DNA of 37,183 bases from Candidatus Aquidulcis sp. (GCA_020723385.1 DYIZ01000054.1:1-37183); one strand, 5' to 3'. Shown: positions 24,298-31,583, counted from the first letter of the stretch. Numbers and translations: made by a program. Notes: a model not told the origin generated them from the letters alone.

Positions 24298-24819
24298 ATG
24301 ATAACCCTCTGTTCTGCAACCTTTGTGGAGATTTTAATAGGCACAGCCCTATCCAGCGGCATACTTTTCGGATGCGGATTTTGGTTTTTGATGCTATTCA
24401 TAGCTATGATCACAAAGGATTTTAGTTTCAATGTGGTTAATGGTGCAGCCGATTCTATTGCATTTGGAATTGTTTTCGGCTTATATATCGGCGCATGGTT
24501 TGGATGGAGAATGCGTCGCTCCCATGTTGAAATCCCTATAACGGACGATGAAGACCGTCTGCGGAAGGTAATTGGGAAAGCCTGTGCGGTAGAAAAGTAC
24601 CTGGTTAGTTCCAATGGAGATTCCCTGTTAGTCCACAAAAAAACCTATCCTTTTCAATTGATTCAATGGGTGGCAAAAATGCGCTATCAGAAAAACGCAG
24701 TGACGATAGAAGGCCCTAAACTGTACGTCCGGGATTTGGAAAAGATCATCGAGATTATGAATGTGGTTGGGGAATCAGACGCGCCTGACACATCTTCCTC
24801 GCCTAGCCGTCTCGGTTGA
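24298..24819 (+). CDS. Membrane protein with two helices, unknown
   Basis: This 173-residue protein has two glycine-rich hydrophobic segments (about 8-38 and 52-76) and a cytoplasmic C-terminal domain that includes IPITDDEDRLRKVIGKACAV. No family is recognised. The AAGGAA site at 24285-24290 favours ATG 24298 over TTG 24280. It follows the previous gene by 23 nt. Confidence 0.55.
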   Translation: MITLCSATFVEILIGTALSSGILFGCGFWFLMLFIAMITKDFSFNVVNGAADSIAFGIVFGLYIGAWFGWRMRRSHVEIPITDDEDRLRKVIGKACAVEKYLVSSNGDSLLVHKKTYPFQLIQWVAKMRYQKNAVTIEGPKLYVRDLEKIIEIMNVVGESDAPDTSSSPSRLG

Positions 24820-24856
24820 GTCTTTCAGCAAATCTCACCTGAAGGTCTTCTCCCCC

Positions 24857-24889
24857 CTCACACATTCAACTCACTCATATCCCCCGTCT
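24857..24889 (-). pseudogene. Fragment of a phoU 3' end
   Basis: On the - strand these bases encode TGDMSELNV followed by a stop, nearly the same as the end of the real PhoU (TGDMNELNV). At DNA level 24857-24889 matches 26020-26052 in 31 of 33 positions. No further PhoU-like sequence is evident to the right of it, so it is a remnant or a short duplication, not a gene. Confidence 0.65.
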
Positions 24890-24941
24890 CTAAGTTCGCC
24901 CTGATTGGTGGGTATTTCCTGCCAGCATTCAGGTATTGTAT

Positions 24942-24949
24942 GATATAAT
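24942..24949 (+). promoter_or_regulatory. Extended -10 promoter-like element
   Basis: A TATAAT at 24944-24949 is preceded by TGA, giving the extended -10 form TGNTATAAT (24941-24949). No good -35 is seen. It would transcribe rightward with a leader of about 160 nt to the membrane protein gene at 25116. The rest of the 24820-25115 spacer holds the phoU fragment and no gene. Confidence 0.4.
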
Positions 24950-25115
24950 TGGACTTATGGGGTCTTATTAGATTGTAATCCACGAGCCGAATCCCCGCCC
25001 GAACCCCTGTCAATTGCAAAGTGTGAGCAAGACATAACGCCATATTGCTGATCTGGCAACAATCACATGGGCCATTCCGCCCATCGTGCAGTTTACCGAT
25101 TATGAAGAGGGTGAA

Positions 25116-25913
25116 ATGACAAAAGTTTTGCGCTTTTTCCTGTTTATTGTTTGTGCGATCCAGTTTTTCTTTACCATCGCTTTCTTCATGCAGTTGCCAT
25201 TTGTGGTCAAAATGTGGCCGTTCCCAGGAACTACCCCACTGACCTTTATTTTTATATCGTCAATCTTTGCAGCGGCAGCCGCATCAACGCTGTGGGTCGC
25301 TGTTACTGAAAACTACGGCGCTTTGGCAGGGATCGGTCTTGATTACCTCGTGATCCTGTTGCCTGTCGCGATTCTCTCGTTTCAGCTTGGAGCGAGTAGC
25401 GGCAACGCTCAGATGACCACCTATGGCATCGTGTGCGTCTTCGGAGCGCTGTTCGGACTGGGTCTTTTCTTGTGGAGCGTTCGCATTCCTATTGACCACA
25501 CCATTCCAATGCCCAGCCCCGTGCGGTGGTCATTCGTCATCTTCATCGTTGCCCTGCTGATCGTCTCCGTACAGATGATCTTGAAAGTACCTAATGTAAT
25601 TCCCTGGAAGATAACGCCGGATCTCTCGGTTGTTATCGGTTGTATGTTCTTGGGCGCGGCGTTATATTTTATCTATGCCCTCTTGCGGCCAAGCTGGTTG
25701 AATTCGGCTGGCCAATTGGTGGGTTTCCTTGCCTACGATGTCGTCTTGATTGTGCCGTTCATCACCCGGCTGCCTACGACAATACCTGAGTTCCGGCTCG
25801 GCCTGACCATTTATACGGCAGTCATCACCTACAGCGGATTGCTGGCCCTTTACTACCTCTTCCTTAGCAAACGAACGCGCTTGTGGTCCGAAATGCCGTC
25901 GAAACGCAAATAA
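25116..25913 (+). CDS. Multi-pass membrane protein, unknown
   Basis: This 265-residue protein has about eight hydrophobic segments with few charges between them and a basic C-terminal tail (SKRTRLWSEMPSKRK). No transporter motif or family pattern is recognised. The ATG at 25116 follows a GAGG-type ribosome site; an in-frame GTG at 25086 is a weaker alternative. It lies between the phoU fragment and the true phoU, both on the other strand, and runs convergent to phoU. Confidence 0.6.
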   Translation: MTKVLRFFLFIVCAIQFFFTIAFFMQLPFVVKMWPFPGTTPLTFIFISSIFAAAAASTLWVAVTENYGALAGIGLDYLVILLPVAILSFQLGASSGNAQMTTYGIVCVFGALFGLGLFLWSVRIPIDHTIPMPSPVRWSFVIFIVALLIVSVQMILKVPNVIPWKITPDLSVVIGCMFLGAALYFIYALLRPSWLNSAGQLVGFLAYDVVLIVPFITRLPTTIPEFRLGLTIYTAVITYSGLLALYYLFLSKRTRLWSEMPSKRK

Positions 25914-26020
25914 CCTGCATTGGTGCGATCATTGCAATGAGATCAAGCTCATAACATCGAGACGCCCGATGGGTTCTCGCCCTCCCCAAAACTGACATCA
26001 CCCGTTACAGCGGGGCAACC

Positions 26021-26686
26021 TCACACATTCAACTCGTTCATATCCCCCGTCATCATATACACCACCTGCTCGGCGATGTTCGTGGAGCGGTCGGCAATGC
26101 GCTCCAGGTTGTGCGCCACCCACATCAGGTAGGTGCAGCGCTGTACCGCGTCGGGTTTCTTGACCATGAACTTGAGCAGCCGGTCAATCGTGGCGTGATA
26201 GAGCTTGTCCAGCCTGGCGTCCCGCCCGGCGATCTCGCGCGCCCACTCCGGGTCGCGCTTGAGGAATGACTGCACCACGTCAGCCAGCATCTGGCGGCTC
26301 AGCTCGCCCATCTTGGGGAACTTCTTCAGCGTTTTGAGCAGCGGTTCGTCTTCCATCAGCAGCACGATGCGCGCAATCCCGGCGGCGTGATCGCCCATGC
26401 GCTCCAACTCGACCACGATGTGCATCACCGCCACCACCGAGCGCAGATCGCTGGCGGCGGGCTGACGGGTGGCGATAAGCACGATACAGGCCTCCTCGAT
26501 CTCGAAGCGCAGCCGGTTGACATCCCCATCGTTGGCGACGACCGCCTCCGCCGTCAGGGAATCCTGCTCGAGCAGGGCTGTCATCGCCCGCTGGATGGCC
26601 CAATCCACCATCTGGCTCAGATGCACCAGCTTGTCGCAAATATCGTCGAATTCACGGTCGAACGCAGCGCGCAGACTTTGGGGCAT
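26021..26686 (-). CDS. phoU: PhoU, phosphate signalling regulator
   Basis: This 221-residue helical protein is PhoU, which in other bacteria dampens Pst transport and Pho two-component signalling at the membrane and protects against excess phosphate uptake. Both three-helix bundles show the metal-binding pattern: ELERMGDHAAGIAR at residues 93-106 and NLERIADRSTNIAE at 193-206. Length fits the family. It lies directly downstream of pstB on the - strand with a 1-nt gap, so the two are cotranscribed. Its last codons have a near copy at 24857-24889. Confidence 0.95.
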   Translation of the reverse strand: MPQSLRAAFDREFDDICDKLVHLSQMVDWAIQRAMTALLEQDSLTAEAVVANDGDVNRLRFEIEEACIVLIATRQPAASDLRSVVAVMHIVVELERMGDHAAGIARIVLLMEDEPLLKTLKKFPKMGELSRQMLADVVQSFLKRDPEWAREIAGRDARLDKLYHATIDRLLKFMVKKPDAVQRCTYLMWVAHNLERIADRSTNIAEQVVYMMTGDMNELNV

Positions 26687-26687
26687 A

Positions 26688-27458
26688 TCATCCCATCCTT
26701 CCGGTAATGTAATCTTCGGTCAACTGCTGTTCGGGGCGGGTGAACATGCGCTGGGTGGGCGAGAACTCCACCAGCTCGCCGAGCCAGAACAGCCCGGTCT
26801 CGTCCGAAACCCGCGCCGCCTGCTGCATGTTGTGGGTAACGATCACGATGGTGTACTGCGCTTTCAGCTCGGCGATCAGCTCCTCGATTTCCAACGTCGC
26901 AATCGGGTCGAGCGCCGAGCACGGCTCGTCCATCAAAATGACCTCCGGCTTCACCGCCAACATGCGGGCGATGCACAACCGCTGCTGCTCGCCCAGCGCC
27001 AGGCTTTGCGCGTCCTCGTCGAGATGATCTTTCACCACGTCCCACAGCGCGGCCTGCGTCAGGCTGCGCTCGACGATTTCATCGAGGTCGGCGCGCTGCC
27101 TTGCTAACCCGACCGCCCGCGGCCCAAACACCACGTTATCGAAGATCGTCTGCGGGAACGGGTTGGGCTTCTGGAATACCATCCCCACCCGCTGGCGTAA
27201 ATGCGCCAGGTCAACCTCCGGCGCGTAGATGTCCATCCCCTCCAGCAGGATCTGTCCGGCGACCCGCGTCCCCGGAATGGTGTCGTTCATCCGGTTGAGA
27301 CAGCGCAAAAAGGTGGATTTCCCGCATCCCGAGGGGCCGATCAGCGCCGTCACCTGCCTGCGGCGGATGTCCAGATTGATCTTGCTCAAGGCCAGCGAGG
27401 GGCCGTAGAAAAAATCGAGGTCTCTGACCTGAATGATGGGGGGTTCGGCGTCGGGCAT
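26688..27458 (-). CDS. pstB: Phosphate ABC transporter ATPase PstB (copy 1, altered signature)
   Basis: This 256-residue protein is PstB, the ATPase of the high-affinity phosphate importer. Walker [10 protein letters not shown] (41-49), Q-loop VFQKPNPFP with Gln96, Walker B ILMDEP (Glu178), the PstB-specific CSALDPIAT, and His209 (VTHN) are intact. The ABC signature, normally LSGGQ, reads LALGE (153-157), so the serine that contacts the partner's ATP is gone. The rest of the helix (QQRLCIAR) is normal. It is divergent from pstS and cotranscribed with phoU. A TAAAAT (27465-27470 on the + coordinates) lies only 6 nt before the ATG, suggesting a leaderless message. The second PstB (30622) has the opposite set of motif changes. 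Confidence 0.92.
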   Translation of the reverse strand: MPDAEPPIIQVRDLDFFYGPSLALSKINLDIRRRQVTALIGPSGCGKSTFLRCLNRMNDTIPGTRVAGQILLEGMDIYAPEVDLAHLRQRVGMVFQKPNPFPQTIFDNVVFGPRAVGLARQRADLDEIVERSLTQAALWDVVKDHLDEDAQSLALGEQQRLCIARMLAVKPEVILMDEPCSALDPIATLEIEELIAELKAQYTIVIVTHNMQQAARVSDETGLFWLGELVEFSPTQRMFTRPEQQLTEDYITGRMG

Positions 27459-27539
27459 GGCTGGATTTTAACCGATTTCGGTGGTTGCGTGTTATTGTAC
27501 TGTGTTCTTTTGGAATTGAACCTGAACATTTCGTGCAAA

Positions 27540-27640
27540 GATTTTGAAACACAAAGGTGACAAAGGGCTTCACAAAGGTTACGAAGTTTTTATAATTTTC
27601 TCTTTGTCCCCTTTGTGTTGCCCTTTCGTGGCCTTCGTGT
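27540..27640. repeat. Spacer dyad of the CAAAGG/CCTTTG type, copy 2
   Basis: CAAAGG occurs at 27552, 27561 and 27573 (steps 9 and 12), and CTTTGT-type units at 27602, 27611 and 27623 (steps 9 and 12) face it. Bases 27540-27557 are the exact reverse complement of 14961-14978. It fills the divergent pstB/pstS region, so regulators of both operons must bind in or beside it; no clear Pho box was recognised. Confidence 0.75.
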
Positions 27641-27647
27641 TTTAGCT

Positions 27648-27675
27648 TTTACGACTTGCCCGGGTAGGGTATAAT
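27648..27675 (+). promoter_or_regulatory. pstS promoter, probably leaderless
   Basis: TTTACG (27648-27653) and TATAAT (27670-27675) have a 16-nt spacing. The pstS ATG at 27686 comes 10 nt after the -10, so transcription would start about 4 nt before or at the start codon. No ribosome site is present. Confidence 0.65.
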
Positions 27676-27685
27676 CCGCCGCGAG

Positions 27686-28573
27686 ATGAAAACTGCCCGC
27701 CTGCTGTTGTGCATCCTGTCACTGATTGCCCTGAGCGGCTGCGCCAATGCAACCGTTCCGGCAGGTCAACCCACCCCTGCAACCGCCGCCTACATCGAGA
27801 ATAAAGGCTCCGACACCATCGTCAACCTGGCATTGGCCTGGGCCGAAAGCTACCAGGCGCTGCACCCCGAGGTGCGCATCTCCGTCACCGGGGGCGGCAG
27901 CGGTACTGGCATCGCCGCGCTGATCAACGGCACGGTGGATCTCGCCAACGCCTCGCGCCAGATCAAAGCCGAAGAAACCGCCGACGCCCTGGCGAACGGC
28001 ATCACCCCGGTGGAGCACACCATCGCCCGCGACGCCATCGCCGTCATCGTCAACCCCCAAAACCCGATCCAGCAGCTCACCCTCCAGCAAATCTCCGACA
28101 TCTACAGCGGCAAGATTGACAACTGGCTGGAGGTCGGCGGCGAAGACCGCCCCATCGTGCGCCTGTCGCGTGAGACCAACTCTGGCACGCACGTCTATTT
28201 TCTCGAGCAGGTGCTGCGCCTGGGGCAGTCGGATAACAAGACTCTGTTTGCCGCCAATACCCTGCTGCTGCCCTCCTCGGAAGGCATCACCGCCGAAGTG
28301 CGTGACAATCCCAATGCCATCGGATACGATGGGCTGGGATATGTGACGCCGGATGTCAAAGTGATCGCCGTGGCAAAAGACGCCAGCAGCCCCTACATAT
28401 TCCCCTCGGCAGAGAGCGTCAACGCCGGGCAGTATCCCATCTCGCGTGACCTGTACATGTACACTGCTGGCGAGCCGACCGGTGCAGTGAAAGCGTACCT
28501 GGATTGGATCGTCGGGCCGGAGGCGCAGGAAATCGTTACCGAGTTAGGCTTCGTTCCAATCAAAAGTCCGTAA
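27686..28573 (+). CDS. pstS: Phosphate-binding lipoprotein PstS
   Basis: This 295-residue protein is the substrate-binding part of the phosphate importer. It has a lipobox (ALSGC, Cys19), so it is anchored to the membrane, then the PstS-type pattern: NKGSDTIVNLALAWAE, TGGGSGTGIAALINGTVDLA, ASRQIK, HTIARDAIAVIVNP, LTLQQISDIYSGKI and SRETNSGTHVYF. The Ser and Gly loops hold phosphate in this family. It is the first gene of the pstS-pstC-pstA-pstB operon. Its stop codon TAA (28571-28573) lies inside the first unit of the heptamer repeat that follows. Confidence 0.93.
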   Translation: MKTARLLLCILSLIALSGCANATVPAGQPTPATAAYIENKGSDTIVNLALAWAESYQALHPEVRISVTGGGSGTGIAALINGTVDLANASRQIKAEETADALANGITPVEHTIARDAIAVIVNPQNPIQQLTLQQISDIYSGKIDNWLEVGGEDRPIVRLSRETNSGTHVYFLEQVLRLGQSDNKTLFAANTLLLPSSEGITAEVRDNPNAIGYDGLGYVTPDVKVIAVAKDASSPYIFPSAESVNAGQYPISRDLYMYTAGEPTGAVKAYLDWIVGPEAQEIVTELGFVPIKSP

Positions 28574-28630
28574 AACGTGAGACGTAATTCGTAAGGTGCC
28601 CCTTACGTTTTACACATTACGTTTTACGAA
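28569..28630. repeat. Heptamer repeats as inverted arms between pstS and pstC
   Basis: CGTRA occurs at 28569, 28576, 28583 and 28590, exactly 7 nt apart. TTACR occurs at 28603, 28610, 28617 and 28624, also 7 nt apart, and is its reverse complement. The element can form a hairpin or bind a dimeric protein. A related copy lies at 30553-30598. Confidence 0.85.
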
Positions 28631-28658
28631 TTTTCTTCCCTAATAACCTCACCCTCCC

Positions 28659-29552
28659 ATGAAATCCACTTCCACCTGGCCCGAGTTTCTCATCACCCGC
28701 CTGATCAAAGCCTCGGGCTATTCGGCCATCGTATTCGTGGCGCTGATTTTCTATTTCCTGCTCAACGAAGGCGCGCCGGCGCTCTTCAAAACGCCGCTCT
28801 CCTCGTTACTCAGCACGCGCTGGTACCCCATCGAGAATTATTTTGGCCTGCTGCCGCTCATCAGCGGCTCGCTCATCGTCACACTGGGCGCGGCGCTGGT
28901 GGCGGTGCCGTTTGGCATCGGGACGGCGGTTTTTATGTCCGAGATTGCGCCGCGCTGGCTGCGGGAGATTCTCAAACCGCTCGTGGAAGTGCTGGGCGGG
29001 CTGCCATCGGTGGTGCTCGGCTTCCTGGGGATTCTGCTGCTGGCGCCGTTCCTGCGCCGGGCGCTCGACCTGCCCACGGGACTCTCGGCCCTGGCGGGGG
29101 CGCTGCTCCTGGGGGGCATCGCCGTCCCGACGGTGGTCTCGGTGGCCGAAGACGCCCTCGACTCGGTGCCGCGTTCCTACCGTGACGCGGCCCTCGCCCT
29201 CGGCGCAACCCGCTGGCAGACCATCTGGCGGGTGACGCTGCCCGCCGCCCGCTCCGGCGTGTTGACAGCAGTCATGCTCGGCATTGGCCGCGCTATCGGT
29301 GAGACAATGGCGGTGATGATGGTCACCGGCAACGCGGCGGTGATGCCCTCCCTGTTGGCGCTGTTCCACCCGGCCCGTACAATGACCGCCACCATCGCCG
29401 CCGAGATGGGCGAGGTGGCCAATGGCAGCCTGCATTATCACGTGCTGTTCTTCATCGGGATCGTGCTGTTCCTCATCTCGCTGGCGATCAACGTCACCGC
29501 CTCGGCAGTGGTGTTCCGCCAAAAGAAACGCGCAGAGAGAATTCTGTCATGA
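28659..29552 (+). CDS. pstC: Phosphate ABC transporter permease PstC
   Basis: This 297-residue protein is one of the two permeases of the importer, with about six membrane helices. It has FGLLPLISGSLIVTLGAALV near the N-terminus of the transport domain, EVLGGLPSVVLGFLG, SVPRSYRDAALALGATRWQT (EAA loop contacting PstB) and IGRAIGETMAVMMVTGNA, all typical of PstC. It follows pstS after the heptamer repeat; no ribosome site is visible before the ATG at 28659. Confidence 0.93.
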   Translation: MKSTSTWPEFLITRLIKASGYSAIVFVALIFYFLLNEGAPALFKTPLSSLLSTRWYPIENYFGLLPLISGSLIVTLGAALVAVPFGIGTAVFMSEIAPRWLREILKPLVEVLGGLPSVVLGFLGILLLAPFLRRALDLPTGLSALAGALLLGGIAVPTVVSVAEDALDSVPRSYRDAALALGATRWQTIWRVTLPAARSGVLTAVMLGIGRAIGETMAVMMVTGNAAVMPSLLALFHPARTMTATIAAEMGEVANGSLHYHVLFFIGIVLFLISLAINVTASAVVFRQKKRAERILS

Positions 29553-29583
29553 TCAGTTTTTCCTGTCGCTCATAAGTTTTGCC

Positions 29584-29667
29584 CGTCACTACGAGCGTTT
29601 TTTGCGAAGCAGTCTCCCCGTATGTGAGATTGCTTCGGGCCGGAAAATACCGGCCATCGCAATGACA
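29584..29667. repeat. Dispersed GAAGCAATCTC-type palindrome between pstC and pstA
   Basis: GAAGCAGTCTC (29606-29616) faces GAGATTGCTTC (29626-29636), its reverse complement with one mismatch. Outer arms CGTCACTACGAG and CATCGCAATGACA extend the dyad. This resembles a GTCATTGCGAGG...GAAGCAATCTC palindrome that is dispersed in many bacterial genomes. Confidence 0.7.
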
Positions 29668-29677
29668 CTGGAATAAT

Positions 29678-30544
29678 ATGGCTACCCAATCCTCCTCCGC
29701 CTCCCGCCTCGCCACACAGCGCATCGGCTTCAGTCTGATGACGCTGATGACGCTGCTCACGGTGACGCCGATATTACTGGTTGTGGCGTACATCGTCTGG
29801 CAGGGCGCGCCGGCGATATCGGTCGAATTCCTGACCGGCTTCCCACGCGAGGGGATGAAAGCGGGCGGTATCCTGCCCGCCATCGTGGGGACGTTCTACC
29901 TGACGCTGGGTACAGCCGTCTTTGCCGTGCCGCTGGGGTTGGGCGCGGCCATCTATCTCTCGGAATACGCACCCGATAACCGCTGGACGCGGCTCATCCG
30001 GCTGGCGATCATCAACCTGGCGGGGATTCCCTCGGTGGTGTACGGGTTGTTCGGGCTGGGGCTGTTCGTGCTGTTCCTGCGCTTCGGCACCAGCATTTTG
30101 GCCGCATCGCTCACCCTTTCGATCATGACCCTGCCGGTCATCATCAGCACCGCCGAGGAGGCCCTGCGGGCTGTGCCTCAGTCATTCCGGGTGGTGAGCA
30201 TTTCACTTGGGGCCACACGCTGGCAGACCATCCGGCGCATCGTGCTGCCCCAGGCGCTGCCGGGCATTCTCACCGGGGTGATCCTCGGGCTGGAACGCGC
30301 CGCCGGGGAAACCGCCCCCATTCTCTTCACGGGCGCAGCTTTCTTCTTGCCGCGCCTGCCCCACTCGCCGCTCGACGCCACGATGGCGCTGCCTTATCAT
30401 CTTTTCGTCATCTCGACCCAGGTTCCGGGGATGCCGGTCGAAATCCAGTACGGCACGGCGCTGGTGCTGCTGGTTTTCGTGCTGGGGATGAATGTGATCG
30501 CGTCGGTGATCCGGTCGAGGGCGAGGGCGAAACGACAATGGTGA
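29678..30544 (+). CDS. pstA: Phosphate ABC transporter permease PstA
   Basis: This 288-residue protein is the second permease, with about six membrane helices. PstA features are GGILPAIVGTFYLTLGTAVF, IYLSEYAP, NLAGIPSVVYGLFGLGLFV, VPQSFRVVSISLGATRWQTI (EAA loop), and LERAAGETAPILFTGAAFF. The LGATRWQTI core of the loop is identical in PstC and PstA, as expected if both dock on PstB-type ATPases. It lies 125 nt after pstC, the gap being a dispersed palindrome. Confidence 0.93.
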   Translation: MATQSSSASRLATQRIGFSLMTLMTLLTVTPILLVVAYIVWQGAPAISVEFLTGFPREGMKAGGILPAIVGTFYLTLGTAVFAVPLGLGAAIYLSEYAPDNRWTRLIRLAIINLAGIPSVVYGLFGLGLFVLFLRFGTSILAASLTLSIMTLPVIISTAEEALRAVPQSFRVVSISLGATRWQTIRRIVLPQALPGILTGVILGLERAAGETAPILFTGAAFFLPRLPHSPLDATMALPYHLFVISTQVPGMPVEIQYGTALVLLVFVLGMNVIASVIRSRARAKRQW

Positions 30545-30552
30545 ACGCAAAA

Positions 30553-30598
30553 CGTAATTCGTAAAACGTAAGGGGCATTTTACGGATTACGCTTTACG
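30553..30598. repeat. Heptamer repeats as inverted arms between pstA and the second pstB
   Basis: CGTAA lies at 30553, 30560 and 30567, and TTACG at 30580, 30587 and 30594. Both arms step by exactly 7 nt. ACGTAATTCGTAA is shared with 28582-28594. The dyad fills almost the entire gap between pstA and the next start codon. Confidence 0.85.
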
Positions 30599-30621
30599 TT
30601 TTGCGAGCGTCTGAAATCATT

Positions 30622-31377
30622 ATGAACAAGATTACGATTGACCACCTTTTTCTCACCTACTCCGACGGCAAAGAGTCGCTGCGCGACATCAACCTGGGGA
30701 TCGCCGAGCACGCCATCACGGTGCTGTTTGGCCCGGCGGGGGGCGGAAAATCTACGCTGCTGCGGGTGCTCAATCGCTTGAACGATCTGGCCGATGTGAC
30801 GCTGGTTGCCGGGAAGGTGCTGCTCGATGGGGAGAATATCCTCGACCCGAAGACAGACGTGATCCGGCTGCGGCGCAAGGTGGGGATGGTGTTCGCCCGC
30901 CCGGTGACGCTGCCGCTCTCGATTCGCGGCAACCTGACCTATGGGCTGGAATTGGCGGGCGTGCGCGACAAATCCCGGCTGGACGAGGCGGTGGAACGCA
31001 GCCTGACTCAGGCCGCGCTGTGGGAGGAAGTGAAGGAGCGCCTGGACGACCCGGCGGTGGCGCTTTCCGGCGGGCAGCAGCAGCGGCTGTGCCTGGCGCG
31101 CTCGCTGGCGCTGGAACCCGAGGTCATCCTGCTCGACGAGCCAACCTCCGGCCTCGACCCGATCTCGACCGGCAAGGTGGAGGCCTCGCTGCAAGAGTTG
31201 AAGCAGCACTACACGATTGTGCTTGTGCCGCATTCGGTGCAGCAGGCCGCCCGCACCGCCGATTACGCCGCATTCTTCTTGCAGGGGGAGTTGATCGAAT
31301 ACGCGCCCGGAAAAGACATTTTCATTCACCCGAAAAACAAGCGCACCGAGGATTACGTCGAGGGGCGGTTTGGTTAA
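30622..31377 (+). CDS. pstB: Second PstB-like ATPase with altered Q-loop
   Basis: This 251-residue protein is a PstB paralogue. Walker A is GPAGGGKST (37-45), the signature is a perfect LSGGQ (148-152) followed by QQRLCLAR, Walker B is ILLDEP (Glu173), the D-loop is SGLDP and His204 is present (VPHS). The Q-loop, normally VFQKP, reads VFARP, so the usual Gln is Ala92. The frame could extend to TTG 30601, but the ATG at 30622 fits the family length. It closes the pstSCA operon. Its motif changes complement those of the - strand PstB: together they would make one normal and one degenerate ATP site. Confidence 0.88.
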   Translation: MNKITIDHLFLTYSDGKESLRDINLGIAEHAITVLFGPAGGGKSTLLRVLNRLNDLADVTLVAGKVLLDGENILDPKTDVIRLRRKVGMVFARPVTLPLSIRGNLTYGLELAGVRDKSRLDEAVERSLTQAALWEEVKERLDDPAVALSGGQQQRLCLARSLALEPEVILLDEPTSGLDPISTGKVEASLQELKQHYTIVLVPHSVQQAARTADYAAFFLQGELIEYAPGKDIFIHPKNKRTEDYVEGRFG

Positions 31378-31400
31378 TATACCGTGGCTATTTTTGAAAA

Positions 31401-31502
31401 GCGGGCTTCGCCCGCCAGGTAAACCGATTTTGAGTGGTTTTGCCGCACAAGTTCGTGCGGCAAAACCACTCAAAATCGGTATTTTCGGCTCCCGAAGGGA
31501 GC
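31401..31502. repeat. Cluster of three hairpins after the second pstB
   Basis: GCGGGC/GCCCGC (31401-31415, TTC loop), a perfect 26-bp stem with arms 31423-31448 and 31455-31480 (6-nt loop), and GCTCCC/GGGAGC (31488-31502, GAA loop) follow one another. The 26-bp stem is free of mismatches, which is unusual for a chance or ageing structure. Confidence 0.85.
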
Positions 31503-31535
31503 GATTCAGAATCATTGATGTCGCGGGATACTAAC

Positions 31536-31567
31536 AAAACCAGGTTTCTTTGAGAAACCTGGTTTTT
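31536..31567. terminator. Symmetric intrinsic terminator
   Basis: AAAACCAGGTTTCT (31536-31549) pairs perfectly with AGAAACCTGGTTTT (31553-31566) around a TTG loop, with A-rich and T-rich flanks. It can work in the + direction to end the pst operon, and possibly in both directions. Confidence 0.75.
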
Positions 31568-31583
31568 CATTGGTGGAAATCTG

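Noticed and set aside
24858-25043. 61-residue - strand frame ending in TGDMSELNV
   Set aside because: Only the last nine codons resemble PhoU; the rest has no pattern and no good start signal, so it was taken as a remnant rather than a gene.
27552-27580. CAAAGG direct repeats as a Pho box before pstS
   Set aside because: The same 18-mer occurs in the fba spacer and the steps are 9 and 12 nt, not the 11-nt step of Pho boxes, so it is more likely a dispersed repeat.
30580-31515. 311-residue - strand frame over the second pstB
   Set aside because: The + strand carries Walker motifs and LSGGQ; the - strand frame also runs through the hairpin cluster.
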